This document shows, piece after piece, positions 19,290-28,744 of a stretch of 64,000 bases of DNA. The stretch's first letter is position 1, and every line of letters begins with the position of its first letter. This stretch comes from Beijerinckiaceae bacterium (lineage in GTDB: Bacteria > Pseudomonadota > Alphaproteobacteria > Rhizobiales > Beijerinckiaceae). The position numbers were made by a program, and so were the translations under genes. The notes under the pieces are model-generated. The model was not told the origin of the DNA. It did no database searches and saw nothing but the letters and a program-made list of their open reading frames with translations. The stretch lies in assembly GCA_024304885.1 (NCBI GenBank), contig JALJOM010000004.1, positions 62,001 to 126,000 of the forward strand. The letters run 5' to 3'.

Positions 19290-21539
19290 TCAGGTTGCGG
19301 GAGGTGCATCGGCACCGGCGAACCGCGGACGGCGGAACGGGCGGAAGGCCCGGGTCAGGCTCGGCGGCAGAGGCGTAGGCTTCGCGCCGGCGGTCAGCGC
19401 GACGTGCTGGCGGCGGATCTCCCAAGTGTTGGCCTGCACGCCCACGGGGGTGAGATGCCGAAGCTGGTTCATCAGGAACTCGTACTCCTCGATGCCCAGC
19501 ACCGTGCCGCTGTGGCCGGTCACCTTGTATTCGAAGGGATCGGTCAGGCCGCGGCGGGCATAGCCGACCACCGCCAGCGCCGCGAGGCCCGTGGTTCCGG
19601 CGCGGAATGTCGCGCGCGTGCCTGCACCCTGAACGCGCCAGGTGCCTTCGTTCACCGGCAGGGCGCGCCAGACGAAGCCGGAGCTGCGCCGGCCGGCGAG
19701 GTTCGACGGCATCAGCGGCAGCGCGATGGCGCTGACGACGAGGATCAGCCTCCCCGCGCCGCGCTTCATCAGGGCGGCAGACGACGCTCCGTTCTGCGCC
19801 AGCGTCTCGAGAAGCACGCCGAGCCTGTCCCATTCGGCGGCCTGCTGCGCCTCGAGCGCCGACGAGAAGGCCGCGGTGAACTGGAGCAGCGCGAACATGC
19901 CGACCGGATACCCGGCCAGCGCCATGCGGAAGTGCTCGTGATCGAAGTCCGCCGGCAGGCCGAGGGCGCGGACGCGATTGCTCAGGGCGGAGGGAGGCAG
20001 CGCGAGCGCCGCGATCGCCGCCGCCAGGCCCGCGTCGGGGATCGGCCTCCAGGGTGGCGACCCGCCGGGCCAGCCGCTGCCGCCGCCCGCGAGGGCGTAG
20101 GCGAGCGCGGCATTCAGGGCACTGTCGTTCTCCGCCAGCATCGCGGCGGTGAAGCCGGCCGGGATGCCGGCTTGATCGAGATCGGATATCCCCTCGATGA
20201 CGAGGCCGCCCGTCGACATGTGCGACAGCATCAGCCTCTGCGGGCCGAGGGCGTGGACCGTTCGCATCCCCGCGGCCTTGAACAGCCATTCCGCCGTCGG
20301 GCCGCCGGAGGGTAGAGTGTCGCGCAGGCGAACCACCAGGCTGCGCTGGGCGCGATCGGTGATCGCATCCGGATCGATCGCCTGCGCAGCGGTCGCGAGC
20401 GCAGAAAGCTCGGACGGTGTCGGCGACGTCACCTCGGCGGCGAGGCCCAGCTCCCATCGGCTGCCGCCGTCGTCCTGCTGCGCGCGGGACACCGACAGCG
20501 ACAGGGGCACCGACAGCGCCATGGCGGCCAGACCGACCCGATCGAAGGCGGCGGCAAGGGCAGGTGCCATCGCACGGGAGGAGCCACCGAAGCCGAGCAG
20601 CGTCGATAGCCGAAGGCGCATCTGGTCTTCCGCCGCCCGCCGTGCCTGTGGCAGGCGCCGCTCGGAGGGCGTGGCCGTCGTCGGGTCGACCAGCCATACC
20701 GCGCGCAGGTGCTCGAGATAGCGCAGGCGTGCCTGCCGCGCGGCTGCGGTGGTCTCCGCGACCGAGACGAGGCGCAGGCCGATGTGGAACGGGTTGTCCG
20801 CCTCGGTGACGTCGAACCGCGCGGACCCGCCCGCGTTGATCGCGGTCTCGACCCGAGATCGCGTGGCCATGAGGAACGGTCGATAGATCGACAGTCGCCG
20901 CCGATAGGACTCGTCGTCCTCGCGCCCGTCCTCTGTCACGATCTCGCCGGCAACGACGCGGATGCGGTCGGACAGCCGGGGCACCGCGAGCTCCTGCCCG
21001 ATACGGTCGAGCAAGGCGCCGGATGCACCCTCGTCGCCGAGCTGGCGAGCCAGCGACACCTGACGGATGAGCCGCCTGATCCGGGGCGTCTCGGACGCCA
21101 TCAGATAATGCAGCCGGCCGAAGAGCCCCGAGAGCACGACGAGCCTCACAATATCCTTGACCCGAGGGACGGCGACCGACGCACCGCCGACAGCCGCACG
21201 GAGCACGAGCTCGACGGGCGCGGCGAGCAAGTCGTCGGGGCCCGTGTCGGGCAGATGAAGCGGAAGGAAGGCGTCGCGTTCGGTGAAGGACGCGAATGTC
21301 ACCTGCGGCAGCTCGGTCGTTCCGATCCGGGCAGTCACCGTCAGCGGGGCGGTGCCGACATCGTCGACGGGCGCGACGAGAACCAGCGGAAGCCGCAGGC
21401 CGGCATCGAGCCGGGCGCGTCCGTGACCGTTGATCGGGACGGGCTCGGTGCGGGCGCCGGCGGCCAGCGGGCCGGCCATCGCGTCCCCGAGGATCCCGAG
21501 GACGTCGGAGCGGTGTCCGTCGGCGTCGATAGACGTCAT
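19290..21539 (-). CDS. Large baseplate wedge-like protein
   Basis: A 749-residue protein following the baseplate J gene, in the position of the second large wedge protein of eCIS loci (Afp12/Pvc12 class). I chose the ATG at 21539 because GGGAGG lies 8 nt upstream; the longer open frame beyond it is antisense-like and overlaps the J gene. It has mixed alpha/beta character with no signal peptide or membrane segment. The C-terminal 150 residues include PFEYKVTGHSGTVLGIEEYE. The wedge role is inferred from size and gene order rather than from a motif. Confidence 0.65.
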   Translation of the reverse strand: MTSIDADGHRSDVLGILGDAMAGPLAAGARTEPVPINGHGRARLDAGLRLPLVLVAPVDDVGTAPLTVTARIGTTELPQVTFASFTERDAFLPLHLPDTGPDDLLAAPVELVLRAAVGGASVAVPRVKDIVRLVVLSGLFGRLHYLMASETPRIRRLIRQVSLARQLGDEGASGALLDRIGQELAVPRLSDRIRVVAGEIVTEDGREDDESYRRRLSIYRPFLMATRSRVETAINAGGSARFDVTEADNPFHIGLRLVSVAETTAAARQARLRYLEHLRAVWLVDPTTATPSERRLPQARRAAEDQMRLRLSTLLGFGGSSRAMAPALAAAFDRVGLAAMALSVPLSLSVSRAQQDDGGSRWELGLAAEVTSPTPSELSALATAAQAIDPDAITDRAQRSLVVRLRDTLPSGGPTAEWLFKAAGMRTVHALGPQRLMLSHMSTGGLVIEGISDLDQAGIPAGFTAAMLAENDSALNAALAYALAGGGSGWPGGSPPWRPIPDAGLAAAIAALALPPSALSNRVRALGLPADFDHEHFRMALAGYPVGMFALLQFTAAFSSALEAQQAAEWDRLGVLLETLAQNGASSAALMKRGAGRLILVVSAIALPLMPSNLAGRRSSGFVWRALPVNEGTWRVQGAGTRATFRAGTTGLAALAVVGYARRGLTDPFEYKVTGHSGTVLGIEEYEFLMNQLRHLTPVGVQANTWEIRRQHVALTAGAKPTPLPPSLTRAFRPFRRPRFAGADAPPAT

Positions 21540-21559
21540 CCTCGCCCTCCCTTCCCGCC

Positions 21560-23017
21560 TCAGACGATGGTCAGTTCGTCGGTGTCGTCGACGTAGAGCG
21601 CGACCTGATCGGCCTGCGGCCTGAGAGCCGCGCCGCAAGCCAGCACCTCCAGCGCCTTGGGATCGGGCGTGCTGGCGAAGTCGATCGTGCCCTCGGGCTT
21701 GGGGTAGCGCGTCAGGCGCAGGTCGCGAACGTCCGCGACGCCGGTCTCGTTCATGATCGCCCAGCCGGCCTTGGCGGGGCTCACGGCCTCGCCGAAACCC
21801 AGCGCGTTGATGTAGCCCCGGAGCCGGGCGACGATCCGTTTCTTCAGCGCCTGTGCGGGAGCCGAGGCATTGACGCTCGCCCGGTCGCCGGACGGCAGCG
21901 GGACGCCGTCCACCACGATTTCCGCGCGCACCCCGACATTGACCTCGCTCGCCTCGCGGATCTCGGGAAAGACGCCGATCGGGCGCAGGTCCTCCAATGT
22001 CTCCGCGACCAGCGCGGCAAGGCCGTCGGCGCCATCCCAGATCGCCGCCGCGGTCGGTGCGACGAGCACCGTGAAGTAGTAGGGCGAGGCGAGATCGCGC
22101 TCGGTCCCGAATACGCGCTCGCCGAAGTTGAAGGAGCCGAAGATCGGGTAGTCGATGTCGAGCCCGCCCTGCAGGTCGACGATCTTGACTTGGCGGACGC
22201 CCGGCACGAGGCCGACGGCGACCTCCATGGCCTGGGCTGTCCAGATCGACCGCGGCGCCCGCAGCAGGAGCTGGCGGTAGCGATCGTCCGGCCACAGCTT
22301 CTCGCCACCCATGAGAGGCTGGTCGTGAGTGATCTTGCAGGCCGCTTCGGGCGCGGTTCCGGAGCCCATGTCCGCGGCTGCGGCGAGCAGACCCGCCAGA
22401 CCGGGGTCCATCGGGTTCCAGCGATCGATCTTCTGCGTCGCTTGCGTCGGATCGAGGTTGTGCTCGGGTCCTGGATGGTAGGCTTCGACGGCGACCGTCG
22501 CGTCGGTGCGCGTGCTGGTGAACTTGACGCTTTCGGAGAGGGCAACGTGGTGCCCGCCGGACGTGAGCAGGCGTAGGCCGGCAGGCAGCGTGAGCTCGGT
22601 CCGGGTGGCGTTGAAGGGGCCTGCATAGGACAGCTTGATCTTGCCCGTCGCAGTCAGGAAGGGTCGCGGCAGCCCTAGCTCCTCGCCCAGCCGTGTGAGG
22701 GCATCGCCGCGCGCCGTCGGTACCGTCAGGTCGTCGATGACGTTCGCGAGCAGAGCATAGGTGCGCGCGTGCTCGAGCGCGGACATCTCGAGAAGCTTCC
22801 GGATCACCGACCCCGGCGCGACGTCCACCTCGGGCCCGAGGAGGTTTCGCGCGAGCGCCAGGCTTTCGGCGAGCAGCCGCGCGTAGGGCTTGGGCAGGTA
22901 TCCTGCATCGGTGATGCCGTACGGCCCCGAGGCGGTGGTCAGCAGCGTGTCCCAGTCGATCGCCGGCAGCTCGGCGAGCGCGCGCTTCACGTCGTCCGCT
23001 GTCGTCATGTCAGCCAC
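21560..23017 (-). CDS. Baseplate J-like protein
   Basis: A 485-residue protein of the baseplate J/gp6/gp47 class, which forms the wedge ring of contractile tails. Typical features are the N-terminal helical segment with ARLLAESLALARNLLGPEV, GSVIRKLLEMSALEHARTY, the strand with YAGPFNATRTELTLPAG and the domain around VGLVPGVRQVKIVDLQGG, with the C-terminal region of strands and KKRIVARLRGYINALGFGE. The start overlaps the gp25-like gene by 8 bp, as is common for this pair. Confidence 0.85.
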   Translation of the reverse strand: MADMTTADDVKRALAELPAIDWDTLLTTASGPYGITDAGYLPKPYARLLAESLALARNLLGPEVDVAPGSVIRKLLEMSALEHARTYALLANVIDDLTVPTARGDALTRLGEELGLPRPFLTATGKIKLSYAGPFNATRTELTLPAGLRLLTSGGHHVALSESVKFTSTRTDATVAVEAYHPGPEHNLDPTQATQKIDRWNPMDPGLAGLLAAAADMGSGTAPEAACKITHDQPLMGGEKLWPDDRYRQLLLRAPRSIWTAQAMEVAVGLVPGVRQVKIVDLQGGLDIDYPIFGSFNFGERVFGTERDLASPYYFTVLVAPTAAAIWDGADGLAALVAETLEDLRPIGVFPEIREASEVNVGVRAEIVVDGVPLPSGDRASVNASAPAQALKKRIVARLRGYINALGFGEAVSPAKAGWAIMNETGVADVRDLRLTRYPKPEGTIDFASTPDPKALEVLACGAALRPQADQVALYVDDTDELTIV

Positions 23018-23498
23018 TCCCCAGGATCGAACCGATGTTGAGCCGCAGTCGCTCGGAGCTGCCGCGAAGGCGGAAGGCCACCTCGATGTCGACGACGCCG
23101 AAGGCGGAAGGCGCCGGCGCGGTGGATCTGCCCTCGCGCGCCGCCGCGATCTCCGCGGCGCCGATCAGCACCCGGTCGACCCGCGCGACGCGCGCGTCGG
23201 CCTTCAGAAGGTTGACGACCGCCACCCGGAGCTTCTCGCGCAGGATGAAACGGTCTGCCTCCTCGGCAACCGTCCGGAACCCGTCGAAGCCGAAGGCGGG
23301 GTTCAGGGGATCGGACCCCAGCGGGGTCGCGAGCGCCGCGGCGAGATCCTGGCGCAAGGCATCGAGCCCGCCCGCCAGCGACAGATCGCCCTTCTCGATA
23401 ACGATGTCCTGCGCCTGTTCGACATCGTCGACGACGGCGCGCGTCCGGGGACCCCAGCCGAGGAGCCTGCGGGCCTCGCGGTCGTCGAGGGTCGTCAT
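23010..23498 (-). CDS. gp25-like baseplate wedge protein
   Basis: A 162-residue protein of the gp25/GPW family (baseplate wedge, like T4 gp25 and TssE). The landmarks are the N-terminal VIEKGDLSLAGGLDALRQDL, the GSDPLNPAFGFDG motif, and EKLRVAVVNLLKADARVARVDRVL. The family's FGFDG Phe-Gly element is intact. It lies between the VgrG-like hub and the J-like gene, the canonical order for contractile tails. Confidence 0.85.
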   Translation of the reverse strand: MTTLDDREARRLLGWGPRTRAVVDDVEQAQDIVIEKGDLSLAGGLDALRQDLAAALATPLGSDPLNPAFGFDGFRTVAEEADRFILREKLRVAVVNLLKADARVARVDRVLIGAAEIAAAREGRSTAPAPSAFGVVDIEVAFRLRGSSERLRLNIGSILGSG

Positions 23499-23528
23499 CT
23501 CCGCGCCTTTCCGGCACGCGCGCCGTCT

Positions 23529-25511
23529 TCAGGACGTGACATCGACCGAGTCTCCCTTCAGCTTGATCTCCTTGCCCTCGATCTCGACGTTCTGGTCGGA
23601 TTTCAGGACGAGGTTCTTCTTCGCGTGGATGGTGATCGCGCCGTCGCTCGCGATGTGGATCTTCGCGCCGTCCTTGTGCGTGATCAGGATTCCGCCGTTT
23701 GCACCACCGCTCGGTCGGGTGTCGGGGCCGCCGAGCTCGTTGTCGGGCAAGGTGCGGATCGTGAGCTCCTTCATCTGGATGATCCGCGCGCCGGTCGCGT
23801 CGATCAGGTCGTGGACCGACTTCGCGTCGGACGGCGGCGGCGCGGCATCGGTCCCGGTGCGGGATTGCCTGCGATCGGTAGCCACGCCTGCGGGCAGGAT
23901 CAGCCACCAGTCGCCGGGGGAGACGTTCCGCGGGGCATTGGCGGCGGAATCGTTCGCGGTCTGCCATGTCGAGCCGAGCACGACAGGGTCGCTGGTGTTG
24001 TCCTCGTGGTAGGCGACCAGCACGCGTTCCCCGGGGTAGTGCGGCAGCACCAGCCCGAACTGCCCCCAGGCGAAGGGTGTCAGATAGGGGATGTTGCCTT
24101 GCAGCTCGTCCTCGCGCAGGAGGTCCTGCCGGCGGGCGCGGCGCGGCTGGCCATCAAGCGGCTCGAGCCCGATCAGAAGATCGAGGCTCTGCGCCGCCTC
24201 CGCGACACGCTCGCCGTCCATGGTCGTGCTCTGGTGGTTGGCCCTGACCTCCCCGACGCGCGGGCGTTCGCGCGTCTCCATCGCCGAGCGGGCCTCGCGG
24301 CGAATGTGGTGAACGAAGGTCTCCGCGGGGCTGGCCGCGTCGTCGTCGCTGCCCTGACCGCCCTGGTGCGCCGGCTGTCGCGTGGCCAGCACATCCCAGA
24401 CTCCGCCCGGCAATTCCTCGGCGCGGACGGTCACTCCGGTCGCCGTCGTCAGCCAGCCCCGGTTCTTGCCGAGGCGGTGCTCGACCGAGTTCAGGTACAC
24501 CTGCCGGGTCGCGCCCGAAGGCGTTCCCGCCGGAAGCGGCGGCAGCCCGAAGCCACCGAACGTCTCGACCTCGGACCCGTCGACGGGCACTCTGACCACG
24601 TCTCCGGGCTTGAGATCGGGGCGGCCGGCGATGCTCAGGCGATAGGCGTCGCGAACCGTCGCGCGTTCCGTGCTCGACGCCTCGCGGCGCAGCTCGGCCG
24701 TGGTCGGCCGGCGCTCCCCCATGTTGACGGCGTCGATGAGGCCGTCGTCGTGGTCGAGCGTGATCACACTGCCCTGCTGGCCGGAGGTGGGAGAGAACGG
24801 GATCGGCCGTTCGGGGCCGGCATGCAGCCTTCCACCCCTGACGAGGAACAGCGACCGGCCGCGGCGGTTGTAGGCTTCGGCCAGCCGATCGCCGACCCGC
24901 TCGACCAGTTGCATGACCGGCGTGCCGCCCGGCACCTCGAAGCCCTCCATCGTGCCCGAATCGGTATTCGGGTGCAGCACGAAGTCGCTGCTCGTGAGCC
25001 CGGCGGTCTCGAGCGCCGTCCGGAGGGTGCCGACGAGCCCCTGGATGCTCTGGCCGGCCGAGAACTCGGCCCGGGCGAGCGTCTCGACGATCCAGCACCG
25101 CCCCTCGATTACCGTCTTCACCCGGACGCCTTCGGCCAGACGCGACAAGGATGTGACCGCGAAGACCGCGGTCTTCGGCGCCCGAGTCTCCGACGGCTCG
25201 TCGCCGACGCGGTCGCGCCAGAAGAGCGTCGCCTCCATCTTGACGAGGCCGCGCGCGAGGCCCTCGCCACGGGGCGCGCGCGCAGAGGCGAGGGCGCCGA
25301 AATCGGCGGTGTTGACGCCCTCGATGACCGCACGGATGCGGCTGCCGGGAGTGAGCCGTCCGGACAGGCTGACCTCGATCTCGGCGTAGTGGGAGGCGTG
25401 GTTGAAGGCGAGCCCCCGCGGCGTCGTCGGCGTCCGCACGTCCGGAAAGTGCAGCTTCCATCCCACGGCGCGGCCGATGCGCGTCTCCTGGTCGATCCTC
25501 GGGACGGTCAT
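23529..25511 (-). CDS. VgrG-like spike/baseplate hub protein
   Basis: A 660-residue fused hub and spike protein. The first 400 residues have the gp27-like two-barrel character seen in gpD/VgrG proteins (RAVIEGVNTADFG, VRVPVDGSEVETFGGFG). A gp5-type OB fold lies near 470-540 (WGQFGLVLPHYPGERVLVAY and DPVVLGSTW). The C-terminus carries the repeated GDV/G-type strands of a beta-helical needle (HIASDGAITIHAKKNLVL, VEIEGKEIKLKGDSVDV). It would be tipped by the PAAR-like protein. No extra effector domain is fused at the end. Confidence 0.88.
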   Translation of the reverse strand: MTVPRIDQETRIGRAVGWKLHFPDVRTPTTPRGLAFNHASHYAEIEVSLSGRLTPGSRIRAVIEGVNTADFGALASARAPRGEGLARGLVKMEATLFWRDRVGDEPSETRAPKTAVFAVTSLSRLAEGVRVKTVIEGRCWIVETLARAEFSAGQSIQGLVGTLRTALETAGLTSSDFVLHPNTDSGTMEGFEVPGGTPVMQLVERVGDRLAEAYNRRGRSLFLVRGGRLHAGPERPIPFSPTSGQQGSVITLDHDDGLIDAVNMGERRPTTAELRREASSTERATVRDAYRLSIAGRPDLKPGDVVRVPVDGSEVETFGGFGLPPLPAGTPSGATRQVYLNSVEHRLGKNRGWLTTATGVTVRAEELPGGVWDVLATRQPAHQGGQGSDDDAASPAETFVHHIRREARSAMETRERPRVGEVRANHQSTTMDGERVAEAAQSLDLLIGLEPLDGQPRRARRQDLLREDELQGNIPYLTPFAWGQFGLVLPHYPGERVLVAYHEDNTSDPVVLGSTWQTANDSAANAPRNVSPGDWWLILPAGVATDRRQSRTGTDAAPPPSDAKSVHDLIDATGARIIQMKELTIRTLPDNELGGPDTRPSGGANGGILITHKDGAKIHIASDGAITIHAKKNLVLKSDQNVEIEGKEIKLKGDSVDVTS

Positions 25512-25544
25512 CTTTGGGCCTCCGGCTGGCTCGGGCGATTGCGT

Positions 25545-26216
25545 TCAGTCATGCGTGAGCCTCCAGTTGAGGCCGCCTCGCAGGTCCGCCGCTCCGGCGG
25601 TGCCGGTCAGGAACTCGGCGTCGATACGGCGCCGTTTTCGCTTGTGGCCCTCGCCGGTGACCGCCATCAGCCGCGTGCGCACGGTGTCGCGAGCAACCGG
25701 CGCCATGAAGGTGTTTGCGCCGCCCTCGAGCCGGCGCCAGGCAAGCTCGACGAAGCTGGCCCCGGCACCCGGACCCCGCATCGCCTCGGCCGTGATCAGG
25801 AAGCCGCGCAACGTCAGCTCGAGCACGATGCCCGTCGTGCCCGCCGAACGCGGCAGGCGGACGCTCGCGTTCACGATCAACGGCATCACGGCAATCGGCA
25901 CCATGCCCTGGACCGCGATGAGGACAGGCGCCAGGCGCGACCGTGCATCGATCGGCGCGACAGGGCCGACCGTCGGCGACGCCCGTGGCAGCCGATCATC
26001 CGCCGAGTCGTATGCGTCGAGGTTCGTCTCGGCGTCGAGCCAAGCGCGGACGCGCGCCGTCGGTGCCGAGAGCAGAACCGAGAGGCCGAGGCCCGGAACC
26101 TGCAGCGGAGCGGGCAATCCACGGCCGAGCGCGAGACGGACCGACGTCGCGCCGGTCGGCAGCGGCACATCGGCCGGGTCCGGCGTCAGGAGGGCGTGGA
26201 CGGGGTGCTGCTTCAT
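25545..26216 (-). CDS. Tail-locus protein of unknown function (223 aa)
   Basis: A 223-residue protein immediately upstream of the VgrG-like gene. It has hydrophobic beta strands (APVLIAVQGMVPIAVMPLIV) in the middle and a basic patch near the end (GEGHKRKRRRIDAEFL). In many contractile tails the gene before the hub encodes the LysM/gp53 adaptor, but no LysM repeat is visible. I leave it unnamed. Confidence 0.65.
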   Translation of the reverse strand: MKQHPVHALLTPDPADVPLPTGATSVRLALGRGLPAPLQVPGLGLSVLLSAPTARVRAWLDAETNLDAYDSADDRLPRASPTVGPVAPIDARSRLAPVLIAVQGMVPIAVMPLIVNASVRLPRSAGTTGIVLELTLRGFLITAEAMRGPGAGASFVELAWRRLEGGANTFMAPVARDTVRTRLMAVTGEGHKRKRRRIDAEFLTGTAGAADLRGGLNWRLTHD

Positions 26217-26225
26217 GGGTGCCCC

Positions 26226-26717
26226 CTAGAGAAACGGATCGATGATCGACGAAACGGCCGCGGCGGCGACGTCGAGCCCCTTGGCCAGCGCACCCGGTCG
26301 CGGCAGGTGCTCGAGCGTCATTGCGACGTCGATGGCGTCGCGCCGACCCGCGGCTGCTGTGAAGTTCAGCGACTTCACGAAGATATCCGTGCGCAACGTC
26401 AGGCCGGTCCAGAGGATCAGGCCGCCGACCCGCCCCGATGTCATGGACTCCAGTACCGATCCCCGCATGGACTGCTCGGCAACCGTTTCGAGCATCAGCT
26501 TCCAGACATGGCGGTCGGGTCCGACGAGGGCCGCCGAGAGCGTGATGGTGTCGTCATGGGTCTCGACCAGCACGCGTGCCGTGTCGCTGCCGATGGGCGG
26601 CAGGTGGTAGGTCTCGGCCAGGGTCATCGTAGAGACGGCGAAGAGCGGCACGATGAGCGGCCCGTCGGCGATGATCGCGCTGGGTATGGGAAACGAGACG
26701 AAGCCCATCCTCGGCAT
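26226..26717 (-). CDS. Tail-locus protein of unknown function (163 aa)
   Basis: A 163-residue protein with alternating beta strands (GPDRHVWKLMLETVAEQ, GGLILWTGLTLRTDIFVKSL) and a short hydrophobic C-terminus. The pattern, including the TRDIFVKSL-type strand, is reminiscent of small phage tail-tube initiator or gpU-like proteins, but this is weak. Its start follows the immunity-like gene by 3 bp, so the whole segment is one transcript. Confidence 0.6.
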   Translation of the reverse strand: MPRMGFVSFPIPSAIIADGPLIVPLFAVSTMTLAETYHLPPIGSDTARVLVETHDDTITLSAALVGPDRHVWKLMLETVAEQSMRGSVLESMTSGRVGGLILWTGLTLRTDIFVKSLNFTAAAGRRDAIDVAMTLEHLPRPGALAKGLDVAAAAVSSIIDPFL

Positions 26718-26720
26718 TGG

Positions 26721-27602
26721 CTAGGCCTCCTTCTCGTCCTGTCGGATCCACGCGGCCCACACGTCCGGCGTGCGGCCGAGCAGCAGTGCGTCTTCGGGAT
26801 TCGCGCCCGGCCTGATCTCGATCATCCGGTCCGCGGGTAGGCCCAGCCATCCGGTGCCGCATGTGCCCGCATAGCGGACGCCGTCGGGCCCTTCACCGAT
26901 CCAGACGGCGCCGGGCAGCCCGAATGCCTCACCCGTGCCCTCGACTGGCCGGATTCGCTCCAGGCCGAAGAACTCGCGCTCGGAGAGGTGCAGCCGGAAG
27001 CCGTTCGCCTCCTCGAGGATCCGCGACAGGCGACGCGGCAGGGCGAACTGCCCCGGTGCCCGGAGCCGATCCGGGTCGAGCGGCGCCCGGCACGACGCTG
27101 ATGACGTCGTCCGCAGGAGCCGCAGAAGACGGTCGAGCGCACGCTCGCCCAGCATCGGCGCCTTCCACGGGGTTTCACCGTCGGCCGCGGCTTCGAACAA
27201 GTCGATCAGGCTCTCGGCCGCCGGGACGCAGTCGTCGGCCGCGAACCGCCCCCGCTCGACCCAGAAGACGAAGCCCGCGCCGAGGCCCATGAACCCGTCG
27301 GGATCGACGAAGAACCATCCGTCAGCGAGATCCGAGGCGACGTAGATGCCGGACGCAACCTCGTCGTAGGTCGCCCGGTCCTCGTTGACCTCGATGTAGG
27401 CGGCGATCTCGAAAGGCTCGACTTCTCCGAAGCGGACGAGGTCGGTCCGTCGGAACAGTGCAGCCATGGCCGGTGGCACGGGCGCGACCTCGGATGCCTC
27501 GGAGATCGTCTCGTCATCGGCGCCGTCGCCGACCGGCACGCCCATCCGCTCCAGCAGAGCGTCGAGGCGCGCCTCCGGCGTCATGTCCTCGCGCCGCGTC
27601 AC
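26721..27602 (-). CDS. Putative immunity protein, tandem SUKH-like domains
   Basis: A 293-residue protein that starts at a GTG overlapping the stop of the nuclease-like gene (GTGA). Residues 45-150 and 190-285 each look like a SMI1/KNR4 (SUKH) immunity domain. The first carries PPAMAALFRRTDLVRFGEVE then GFMGLGAGFVFWVERG; the second carries LSRILEEANGFRLHLSEREF then GTGWLGLPADRMIEI. SUKH proteins neutralise polymorphic toxins, often HNH/EndoVII-fold nucleases. Overlap and fixed order with the upstream gene argue for a cognate pair. The domain call is by pattern and would need profile confirmation. Confidence 0.6.
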   Translation of the reverse strand: MTRREDMTPEARLDALLERMGVPVGDGADDETISEASEVAPVPPAMAALFRRTDLVRFGEVEPFEIAAYIEVNEDRATYDEVASGIYVASDLADGWFFVDPDGFMGLGAGFVFWVERGRFAADDCVPAAESLIDLFEAAADGETPWKAPMLGERALDRLLRLLRTTSSASCRAPLDPDRLRAPGQFALPRRLSRILEEANGFRLHLSEREFFGLERIRPVEGTGEAFGLPGAVWIGEGPDGVRYAGTCGTGWLGLPADRMIEIRPGANPEDALLLGRTPDVWAAWIRQDEKEA

Positions 27603-28744
27603 AGCGGGGCCCCCGAGGGCGGGCGCCAGTTGCCGAGCAGGCGAGCGCGGTCGGCCGCGGGGATGCGCGGCAGGACCGCACGCTCGAAATACTCGTCGAA
27701 GGCGCGGATGTAGGCGGTGATCCGGTTCTGCGGCATGCTGGTGAGGGCAAGATCCTCGATTGCCGCGCGGCGGACCGATTCCAGCGTCGTCAAGGAGGTG
27801 GCCCGGCTGCTTCGGTTGGCATTTTGCACAGCGGTGATGGCGCCGTGCGGCGATCCCGCGCGAGAGTTCCGCAGCCAGATCGTCGGTGCCGCTCCCCCGT
27901 CATAGCCGTAGCGGCCGAAGAGTTCGGTCAGCAGCGAGTTCTGCAGCCCGTGATGTGCCTGAAGGAGTGTGGTCGTGAGCGGCCTGCGCGCATAGGGCAT
28001 GGTCAGGATGTCGTACTCGCCGAAATTGTGCTCGATGCCCGTCGCTTCGCGAATCCTTACCTGATATCGGCCGTGCTCGATCCGGAGTTCGGCGTCCGAG
28101 CCATCGGTTTTGAAGTGGCGGCGGAAGACCGTGTTGTCGCTCCCCGCGACAGGCTTCCAGCCGCGCCGGGAAAGCCGCCCCTGCGAAATGTCGAGCTCGA
28201 TCTCGCGGTGCTCGTGGCCGGGCAGGCGCCTTATCGGGGACCGCTCGCGCGTGCGCCCCGCCTCGATGACATCCGACACCTCGCGGGCAGTCCGCTCCGC
28301 CGCCGAGCGGATCGTGTCGTCTAACGGGATCACCTCGTCGAGCGGACGCCCGAGCTCGGTCAATGCCTCGTCGAGCTGGCGGTAGAGCCCGCCGATCTCG
28401 CGCAACTGGTCGTCGATGGTTCCGACGGTCGCCGGGTCCAAGCGCCGCGTTTCGACGCCGGGCCGACTGCGCGCGTCGAAGTTGAGGAGGCGATGGTAGA
28501 GGGTGTCGAGCCGTCCCCTGAGATCGACGACCCGATCGAGGAGCTGCGTCTTGCCGCGGACGAACTGGTCACCGAACCGTGTGAGCGCGCGGGCCAGCAT
28601 GTCGTCGAGCAGCCTGTCCGCAAGGACCGCCTCCATGCCGAGATCGTCGATCATGTGCCGCCGCAGGCGCACGAACGTCGGATCGTTGCCGACAAGGCGG
28701 CGCGGATCGAGCTGGCTGACGATGCCGCGAAAGAAGAACCTCAT
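27599..28744 (-). CDS. Putative nuclease effector (HH...H C-terminus) in tail operon
   Basis: A 381-residue protein with two parts. Residues 1-170 are charged and helical, with coiled-coil character (LLDRVVDLRGRLDTLYHRLL, then LREIGGLYRQLDEALTELG). Residues 255-350 resemble an HNH/EndoVII-fold toxin of AHH type: LLQAHHGLQNSLL (His264-His265), YGYDGGAAPTIWL, then GSPHGAITAVQN (His300, Asn308). It begins within the stop codon of the 1039-aa gene (ATGA overlap) and ends within the GTG of the SUKH-like gene. No signal peptide is present, as expected for cargo loaded into a tail particle. The nuclease call is inference from motif pattern and partner gene. Confidence 0.6.
   Translation of the reverse strand: MRFFFRGIVSQLDPRRLVGNDPTFVRLRRHMIDDLGMEAVLADRLLDDMLARALTRFGDQFVRGKTQLLDRVVDLRGRLDTLYHRLLNFDARSRPGVETRRLDPATVGTIDDQLREIGGLYRQLDEALTELGRPLDEVIPLDDTIRSAAERTAREVSDVIEAGRTRERSPIRRLPGHEHREIELDISQGRLSRRGWKPVAGSDNTVFRRHFKTDGSDAELRIEHGRYQVRIREATGIEHNFGEYDILTMPYARRPLTTTLLQAHHGLQNSLLTELFGRYGYDGGAAPTIWLRNSRAGSPHGAITAVQNANRSSRATSLTTLESVRRAAIEDLALTSMPQNRITAYIRAFDEYFERAVLPRIPAADRARLLGNWRPPSGAPL

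Noticed and set aside
22890-26840. 1316-aa open frame on the plus strand
   Set aside because: Antisense shadow of the hub, baseplate and immunity-like genes; the minus strand carries all recognised motifs.
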